From Methanobacteriota archaeon (lineage in GTDB: Archaea > Thermoplasmatota > Poseidoniia > Poseidoniales > Thalassarchaeaceae), in contig PBHZ01000018.1 of assembly GCA_002719615.1 (NCBI GenBank), forward strand, positions 159,446-178,429: a DNA stretch of 18,984 nucleotides, written 5' to 3'. Shown here in pieces: positions 13,490-18,984 of this stretch. The position numbers and the translations under genes are program-made. The notes beneath the pieces are model-generated. The model was not told where the DNA came from. It saw nothing but the letters and a program-made list of their open reading frames with translations, and searched no databases. How positions within the stretch are numbered: the first letter of the stretch is position 1; every line of letters starts with the position of its first letter.

Positions 13490-16400
13490 ATGCGTAGTCT
13501 CTATTCTTATGTAATCGTTATCACCTTTCTTTTAGTTAGTGCTTATCCTGTGTTAATATCTACAAATTTTGATGACCCTAATTACTCTAAGGTAAGTCCT
13601 AGGTCCGATGCTGTAGATTTTAAAGCTCTTGACATAGAATTAGGAAATTCTTCCGGAACTCCAATGCAATGGATACAACCTAATTCTACAGTCCAGGAAT
13701 ATTTGATTAAAGGTACTCCGATACAAATTAATGTGACATTCATTCAATTAGGTTTCCAACCCACTCAAGTAACTGCAAATGCCACTCTTCAAATTTGGCA
13801 TCCTATCGGTTTTATGATAAAAGAGTGGAGTTTCAATGTTACTTTATCTAGCTCACAATCCGAAAGATTGGCCTTTGTTTGGACACCTGACACTGCTCAT
13901 AGTATGCTAAATGATGATGGTTTATTGACGGGGGGAATGGTCATAGTCGGGACTGTTGATGCTGGTTTGCAAGATGGTAATAATGGTAATGATAGGGTAG
14001 AGCGAGAAGTCCCAGTGGCGGCTTGGTCTGATGATATGGAGAATGGCAATTGTGGCGATGAAGGTAATGAAGGTAAGTATTGTACCAACATGCCGCAAGG
14101 TTATGGAAGGCCAACATGGTTTGGAGCTGGCTATGAACAAAATGGGTTAACCTTGGATGGAGATTTCCCCACTGGGACTTGGAGAATGGAAAATAATAAC
14201 AGTGCAAATGGAGATTGGCACTGGAAAGTTTCAGGAGATGACAGCAATAGATATGCATCGAATAGGTATGATAGATTACATTGGGCTTGGGTGACAACCA
14301 GTAATCAAGATGGCTGCTCCGACGGCATTTGGGGGGACGGTTATGAACATGGATTGGGACAAGGTAGTTTCACTTCGGCCATGTCTTCACTTTATTCTCA
14401 ATATATTTGTAAGGTCAAAATAAAAAGTCCAAATTATTATTCAATGCAAATTGTAACCAAAGCATGGGGGCAAACGGATATTGGTGATTCTATACTATTA
14501 GAAACTGATTCTGGATATGAAACACATTACTATAACTACACCGAACAAAATTTGTCTACCAATGAAGGCGATTGGTCTAGGCTAATATGGAATGTATCGG
14601 ATTTACATCAGAACGACGGCTTTACTCTCTCTCTTTTGTTCCTATCAGATGGGTCCGATGCTAATGAAGGGATTCATCTCGATTCATTCTTAATTTTTGG
14701 AATTGAGAGATATCCTGAATACACATTAGACGCACAATGTAATGATCCCTTGCCCAATTCATATATTGTTTTAGCAGCTGATCCTAATCCTCCCTCACTT
14801 CATTGTAGGATAATGAACAAAGGATATATTGATATTACGCTGAGGTATTTCACTGTTCTATCTAATCAGTCTTGGATGTATAAATATCCATTGAGAATAG
14901 ATTCCAATAATCTAGTTGATCATGATAATTATGTAGTTAGTAAGGTCATTAAAGCAAGAACTGTTACAGATGTTTGGTTTAATTTATCAATACCAGATGG
15001 AACTTTGGTTCAAGAAATAGATTGGATAGTTGATATAAATGATGGAATTCAAAATAATTCAAAATTTGCATTAGTCATACCTGTTAAAGTTGAACCTACA
15101 TATTCAATCACTTTATCTCCAGATAAATTATCTAACCCTGCAGCAACACTTTTGCCCGGCGATAAAGCTAACATAACAATGAACATGAAGAATAATGGTA
15201 ATCAGATTGCTACGTGGAATTTAGGAGGTTCTTTTGATACAAATGAATGGTCTTCAGAATACATAAAATGGTATGATGCTTCCACTGGTGAAATAATATC
15301 ATTACTTAACTCTTCAATAAATGAAGAATTTATTCTAAATGCAGAAATTACCGTTCCTGAAGGACTAGCACCTGGGATTTACACCCTAACATTAGTTGCA
15401 AATGGTAGATCTCCTGCTATATTCCAGGCAGAAACTGTTCTCTACATTGAAGTCCCAGTCTATCATGACTTAGTCGTGGCACCAATTAAAAGTGAGTTAT
15501 TTGCTCCTGCCAATGGTTTTGGAAAAGTTGTAGAGATATTTTTAATCAATAATGGGAACACTGAAGAATCATTTGATATCTCTGTATCGACCGATTATTG
15601 GCAATTACTGCCGGCCACTAGTACAGAGTTAACATCTGGAATACCTCCAAACGGTGGAGATATCACAATCTCACTTCTTCTGCCTATGAATAAAGGAGTT
15701 GAAAACGGAACGTATGAAGTTAAAGTAACTGCAACTAGTAAGATTGATCCCGCTTATTCATTCAGTGCAGATATCTATGTAACTGTGCCAGTCACTTATC
15801 TTGTTGAAATTCCTGATTTAGATATGACGGAAGAGATATTCGGTGCGGGTAGCGATGACAGAACCCTTCGTTGGGAAATATGGAATAGAGGAAATACTGT
15901 TGATGCCTTTGATATATCATTTTCTCATGTTTCTGATGTATTTACCTCAGCTTCAGGGCTAAATAATGGTAGAACTCCATACATACAAGCAGGTACATCT
16001 TATAATTTATCTGTAAGTTATTCATTTGGTGCAGATGCTGACGGCTCTAGGAAAATAACTTTAGAAGCTACAAGCGTTGAATCTTCTAGAAATGATGTAT
16101 CAGTGATGGGTAGTGGAGAGGCTCTTTTCAATGTAGGGACAGTAGGATGGCTACGTACTGCTCCTCCTTCACAGTTCTCCGATGCCATGGAAATTTCTGA
16201 AGCAGGAGATTATTATTCTCTTTCTTTCGTTATCGAAAGTATGCATCCAACTGAAGATCAACAAGTAAGAACCGAGGTTGAACTCGAGAATCAATACACA
16301 ATCTACAGAGCTTGGTTGGATGAAGAAGATGGTAATTTTGTCCTTAAAGCACTAGAGGAAAGAGAAGTAACAATATATTTTGATGTAAGATCCGAAGATC

Positions 16401-16915
16401 TTGAGAATCTCCTAACTAATGAAGTAGATTTCGATGTTTCATTAGTAGTTAGCAGTGAGTTAGATGTTTCTACTAGAACTGTATCTATTAATTTGATCAA
16501 ACCAGAACCAATAGAAACTGGGCCAGATGCAGAAAATATTGCTTGGATTACGGGCAACGTTTTAGTAATGATTGTTGGATTTGTAGCATTTATTGGAATA
16601 TCTTCAATTTCAATGCGTATTATTAGAAAAGCCAATGCACCATTGGAAGAAATCTCCACTTTGGATGGCTATAATATGAGTATAGATGGATGGGATGGAC
16701 AAAAAACTGCTCCCAATTTAGAATTACCATCTTCAGATCAAATTGCTAATTCAATGTTTGGAGGTTCTGAGGAAATATTCCAACAGCCTCCTCCAATTAC
16801 TTCTGAAATGCCGAATATGCCCCCTCTCCCCGAAAATGGATTGCCTGAAGGTTGGACGATGGAACAATGGGCTCATTATGGCCAAGAATGGTTGGATGAA
16901 AATAAAAATGAATAA
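13490..16915 (+). CDS. Large membrane-anchored surface protein with beta-sandwich repeats, 1141 aa
   Basis: A signal peptide (about 6-24) is followed by an extracellular beta-rich chain of about 990 residues. One membrane helix (about 1018-1040) and a cytoplasmic tail of about 100 residues follow. Residues about 180-405 look like a concanavalin/MAM-type jelly roll, rich in Trp, Gly and Asn and closing with GIHLDSFLIFG. From about 535 on there are several NEW3/CARDB-like Ig-type modules, each marked by a phrase of the kind MNMKNNGNQIATW, FLINNGNTEESFDIS or WEIWNRGNTVDAFDIS. Such modules usually serve adhesion or surface-layer roles. Many NxS/T sites would allow N-glycosylation. The tail ends in LPEGWTMEQWAHYGQEWL (1118-1135). 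Start ATG 13490 is chosen over TTG 13484, two codons earlier. No catalytic motif was seen; function beyond a surface role is unknown. Confidence 0.85.
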   Translation: MRSLYSYVIVITFLLVSAYPVLISTNFDDPNYSKVSPRSDAVDFKALDIELGNSSGTPMQWIQPNSTVQEYLIKGTPIQINVTFIQLGFQPTQVTANATLQIWHPIGFMIKEWSFNVTLSSSQSERLAFVWTPDTAHSMLNDDGLLTGGMVIVGTVDAGLQDGNNGNDRVEREVPVAAWSDDMENGNCGDEGNEGKYCTNMPQGYGRPTWFGAGYEQNGLTLDGDFPTGTWRMENNNSANGDWHWKVSGDDSNRYASNRYDRLHWAWVTTSNQDGCSDGIWGDGYEHGLGQGSFTSAMSSLYSQYICKVKIKSPNYYSMQIVTKAWGQTDIGDSILLETDSGYETHYYNYTEQNLSTNEGDWSRLIWNVSDLHQNDGFTLSLLFLSDGSDANEGIHLDSFLIFGIERYPEYTLDAQCNDPLPNSYIVLAADPNPPSLHCRIMNKGYIDITLRYFTVLSNQSWMYKYPLRIDSNNLVDHDNYVVSKVIKARTVTDVWFNLSIPDGTLVQEIDWIVDINDGIQNNSKFALVIPVKVEPTYSITLSPDKLSNPAATLLPGDKANITMNMKNNGNQIATWNLGGSFDTNEWSSEYIKWYDASTGEIISLLNSSINEEFILNAEITVPEGLAPGIYTLTLVANGRSPAIFQAETVLYIEVPVYHDLVVAPIKSELFAPANGFGKVVEIFLINNGNTEESFDISVSTDYWQLLPATSTELTSGIPPNGGDITISLLLPMNKGVENGTYEVKVTATSKIDPAYSFSADIYVTVPVTYLVEIPDLDMTEEIFGAGSDDRTLRWEIWNRGNTVDAFDISFSHVSDVFTSASGLNNGRTPYIQAGTSYNLSVSYSFGADADGSRKITLEATSVESSRNDVSVMGSGEALFNVGTVGWLRTAPPSQFSDAMEISEAGDYYSLSFVIESMHPTEDQQVRTEVELENQYTIYRAWLDEEDGNFVLKALEEREVTIYFDVRSEDLENLLTNEVDFDVSLVVSSELDVSTRTVSINLIKPEPIETGPDAENIAWITGNVLVMIVGFVAFIGISSISMRIIRKANAPLEEISTLDGYNMSIDGWDGQKTAPNLELPSSDQIANSMFGGSEEIFQQPPPITSEMPNMPPLPENGLPEGWTMEQWAHYGQEWLDENKNE

Positions 16916-16982
16916 TTTTCAAAATAATATATTGTGCGAGGGCTTATGACTAACAATACAGTGGCAGATGTAAGAATATAAC

Positions 16983-16989
16983 GGAAGTG
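16983..16989 (+). promoter_or_regulatory. Shine-Dalgarno site of thermosome gene
   Basis: GGAAGTG matches the archaeal GGAGGTG consensus at six of seven positions and lies five bases before the ATG at 16995. It therefore decides this start over the ATG at 17025. This mRNA must have a leader, unlike most neighbours. Confidence 0.6.
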
Positions 16990-16994
16990 CTTCA

Positions 16995-18605
16995 ATGTAT
17001 AACGGACAACAACCAATTTTTATTATGAAAGAAGGAACACAAAGGACTAGTGGCCGTACTGCCCAGAGTAACAATATAGCCGCTGCAAAGGCCGTAGCAG
17101 ATGCAGTACGTTCTACTCTCGGTCCAAAAGGAATGGATAAAATGCTAGTTGATAGCATGGGTGACGTAGTAATCACAAATGATGGCGCCACAATTCTAAA
17201 AGAAATGGACATAGAACACCCAGCAGCAAAAATGATCATAGAAATAGCAAAAACTCAGGAACAACATTGTTATGATGGAACTACAAGTGCTGTGGTAATA
17301 GCAGGAGAGTTATTGAAAAGAAGCGAAGATCTTGTTGAGCAAAATGTTCACCCAACAGTAATTTGTGAAGGCTTTAGATTGGCATCTGACAAAGCTGCCG
17401 AATTAATAGAAAATCATGCTATTGAAGTATCGCCTAAAACATTAGAAGAAGTAGCAAAAACAGCATTAACTGGAAAAAGTGCGGGCGCTGTAAAAGAATT
17501 CTTGGCAGATATAAGTGTACGTGCAGTCTTAGCCGTTTCTCAAGAGGTTGATGAAATAACAATCGTAGATTTAGATGATGTTAAGGTCGAAAAGAAACAA
17601 GGAGGCTCGATAAGAGACAGTTCTCTTATAGACGGCATTATTTTAGATAAAGAGAGAGTTCATTCCGGCATGCCTAGAATAGTATCCAAAGCGAAAATAG
17701 CCTTAATCAATTCTGCGATAGAAGTAAAGAAGACAGAAGTTGATGCAAAAATACAAATTACAGATCCTAATATGTTATCGAAGTTCATGGCCGAGGAAGA
17801 AAATTATCTAAAATCATTAGTTGATAAAATATCTTCGGTTGGTGCAAATGTAATCATTTGTCAAAAAGGAATAGATGACTTAGCACAACATCATATGGCT
17901 AAGTCAGGTATTTTCGCTGTAAGAAGGGCTAAGAAGAGTGATATGGAAGCATTATCGAAGGCGACTGGAGGAAATATAATTACTAATGTAGACGATTTAT
18001 CAGTTAATGATTTAGGAGTTGCTGCGAAAGTAGAAGAAAAGAAAATAGGGGATTCTGATATGGTTTTCATTACAGGATGCCCCGAAGCAAAGAGCGTTTC
18101 TGTTTTACTCAGAGGAGGTACTGAACACGTGGTGGATGAAATTCGAAGGGCTTTCGATGACTCCATTGGAGTTGTTGCAGTTGCACACGAAGATGGTGCC
18201 GTATTAACAGGTGGTGGGTCTGTTTTAGCAGCAATAAGCAGAGACTTACGATCTTATGCTGAAGGTATCGGAGGAAGGGAGCAGATGGCCATTGAAGCAT
18301 TTTCTGGGGCACTTGAAGTAATACCACGTACTCTTGCTGAGAATGCTGGATTAGATCCGGTCAATACTATCATAGATTTACGGAAAGCACATTCTGAGGG
18401 CAAATCTACTTTCGGGGTTAATGTATATGAAGGAGGCGTTGCAGATATGGATAAGGCTATGGTTTTTGAGCCTAGCAGAGTAGTTGAACAGGCGATACAA
18501 AGCGCCTCCGAAACCGCTGTAATGATTCTTAGGATTGACGATGTAATCTCCAGTAAGAGCACTGGTCCGATGGAAGGTGGCGAATTCGATGGAATGGGGA
18601 TGTAA
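16995..18605 (+). CDS. thsA: Thermosome subunit (group II chaperonin), 536 aa
   Basis: The ATP-driven double-ring chaperonin subunit folds cytoplasmic proteins and is the archaeal relative of eukaryotic CCT. Family motifs: ILKEGTQR-like start (9-17, here FIMKEGTQR), TLGPKGMDKMLVD (41-53), TNDGATILKEMD (61-72), DGTTSAVVIAGELL (94-107), an apical domain with the built-in lid region in the middle third, RGGTEHVVDE near 370, and GAVLTGGGSV near 400. The C-terminus ends in GMGM, as the usual Gly-Met tail does. Length is standard. The nucleotide motif normally written GDGTT is YDGTT here (93-97); the catalytic Asp94 is kept. A T-run (18613-18618) follows the gene. The flavodoxin-domain gene downstream has its own promoter. 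Which paralogue (alpha or beta) cannot be told. Confidence 0.97.
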   Translation: MYNGQQPIFIMKEGTQRTSGRTAQSNNIAAAKAVADAVRSTLGPKGMDKMLVDSMGDVVITNDGATILKEMDIEHPAAKMIIEIAKTQEQHCYDGTTSAVVIAGELLKRSEDLVEQNVHPTVICEGFRLASDKAAELIENHAIEVSPKTLEEVAKTALTGKSAGAVKEFLADISVRAVLAVSQEVDEITIVDLDDVKVEKKQGGSIRDSSLIDGIILDKERVHSGMPRIVSKAKIALINSAIEVKKTEVDAKIQITDPNMLSKFMAEEENYLKSLVDKISSVGANVIICQKGIDDLAQHHMAKSGIFAVRRAKKSDMEALSKATGGNIITNVDDLSVNDLGVAAKVEEKKIGDSDMVFITGCPEAKSVSVLLRGGTEHVVDEIRRAFDDSIGVVAVAHEDGAVLTGGGSVLAAISRDLRSYAEGIGGREQMAIEAFSGALEVIPRTLAENAGLDPVNTIIDLRKAHSEGKSTFGVNVYEGGVADMDKAMVFEPSRVVEQAIQSASETAVMILRIDDVISSKSTGPMEGGEFDGMGM

Positions 18606-18649
18606 TTAACCAACTTTTTACATTACATTTGAAATTTAAAAAACGAGAC

Positions 18650-18658
18650 TTATAATAA
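18650..18658 (+). promoter_or_regulatory. TATA-like box for flavodoxin-domain gene
   Basis: TTATAATAA is about 44 bases before the ATG at 18698. Transcription would start near 18680 and leave a leader of about 18 bases that holds a Shine-Dalgarno-like AGGTG (18688-18692), five bases before the start codon. Confidence 0.5.
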
Positions 18659-18697
18659 TCGACTACTAGTGGAACAGGTTGTATAACAGGTGTTACG

Positions 18698-18984
18698 ATG
18701 TCCGACTCTTTACCGCTTCTAATTTTATATGGTTCACAATCCGGTAACTCCGAAGAGATAGCAGTTCAAGCAGGTAAAGCAGCCGCTTCACACGGTTTGG
18801 CTGCAACTGTAAAAGGGATGGATGAAACCTCAGCTACAGAAATTTCCACTAGTAACAGAGTTCTGATTTGTTGTAGTACATGGGGCGATGGAGAACAACC
18901 AGATAATGCCGAAGAATTATGGGAGGCAGTTAATGCTGATGAAAATCTTTCTTTGGAAGGAGTAAGTTATTCTGTACTGGCCTT
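18698..18984 (+). CDS. Flavodoxin-domain protein, CysJ / P450-reductase type (partial, 5' end only)
   Basis: Only the first 95 codons are in the window; the frame is open at the edge. The FMN phosphate loop YGSQSGNSEEIA is at residues 11-22. The second FMN-contact loop CSTWGDGEQPDNAEELWEAV is at 58-77, and SYSVLA at 90-95 is the start of the next strand. The TWGDGEQPDNA wording is that of the flavodoxin domain in sulfite reductase flavoprotein (CysJ) and cytochrome P450 reductase, rather than free short-chain flavodoxin. A longer protein with an FAD/NADPH half is therefore possible, but cannot be seen here. The start follows an AGGTG Shine-Dalgarno site. Confidence 0.85.
   Translation, partial: MSDSLPLLILYGSQSGNSEEIAVQAGKAAASHGLAATVKGMDETSATEISTSNRVLICCSTWGDGEQPDNAEELWEAVNADENLSLEGVSYSVLA

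Noticed and set aside
13897..14297. Antisense ORFs rich in His, Tyr and Leu inside the large surface protein gene
   Set aside because: Their composition is the complement of Asn/Asp/Gly-rich coding sequence. The sense frame has a signal peptide and a continuous domain chain.
1..18984. CRISPR arrays, insertion sequences, integrase or attachment sites
   Set aside because: No regularly spaced repeats, transposase or recombinase motifs, or duplicated tRNA ends were found. The three tRNAs do not border foreign-looking genes.

Overview
The window is AT-rich and archaeal, most like a planktonic euryarchaeon of the Marine Group II/III type (Ca. Poseidoniia or a relative). The evidence is a group II chaperonin (thermosome), a gene for the tiny ribosomal protein eL41, a tRNA-Trp(CCA) gene whose anticodon-loop intron carries a box C/D guide RNA, encoded CCA ends on all three tRNAs, and many starts with a TATA-like element about 26 bases upstream and no Shine-Dalgarno site (leaderless transcripts). 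The lineage is an inference from this gene mix; no rRNA is present to settle it.

Layout. 1-1033: on the minus strand, eL41, tRNA-Arg(TCT) and a SprT-like zinc metallopeptidase; on the plus strand, tRNA-Ala(GGC). 1260-3192: a GlnII-type (GSII) glutamine synthetase converges on a D-amino-acid-oxidase-family flavoenzyme, with their 3' ends overlapping by 17 bases. One enzyme could release ammonia and the other assimilate it. 3323-8374: a plus-strand run of a small basic zinc-ribbon protein, a structured RNA leader with a kink-turn, a PrsW-like membrane protease with an EF-hand-like loop, a DUF92/TMEM19-VTE6 family membrane protein, and a large exported membrane protein with a thioredoxin-like segment lacking its CxxC.

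8446-8634: intron-containing tRNA-Trp. 8699-12328: membrane-anchored subtilisin-like protease, class I aminotransferase, and a small membrane protein. 12329-13336: a minus-strand six-helix membrane protein of unknown function. 13490-16915: a 1141-residue surface protein with NEW3/CARDB-like beta-sandwich repeats, a C-terminal membrane anchor and a tryptophan-rich cytoplasmic tail. 16995-18605: thermosome. 18698-end: the start of a CysJ/P450-reductase-type flavodoxin domain, cut by the window edge.

Common themes are envelope and surface proteolysis (subtilisin, PrsW-like protease, surface protein), nitrogen metabolism (GS, DAAO-like enzyme, aminotransferase) and core information processing (tRNAs, eL41, chaperonin). 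The strongest non-protein signal is the tRNA-Trp intron. It folds into a C/D guide with two 12-nt guide spacers, and one guide places C34 of its own host tRNA exactly five bases from box D. The second most interesting is the kink-turn RNA just upstream of the PrsW-like gene. No mobile elements or CRISPR arrays were seen, and no gene-free stretch exceeds about 230 bases.
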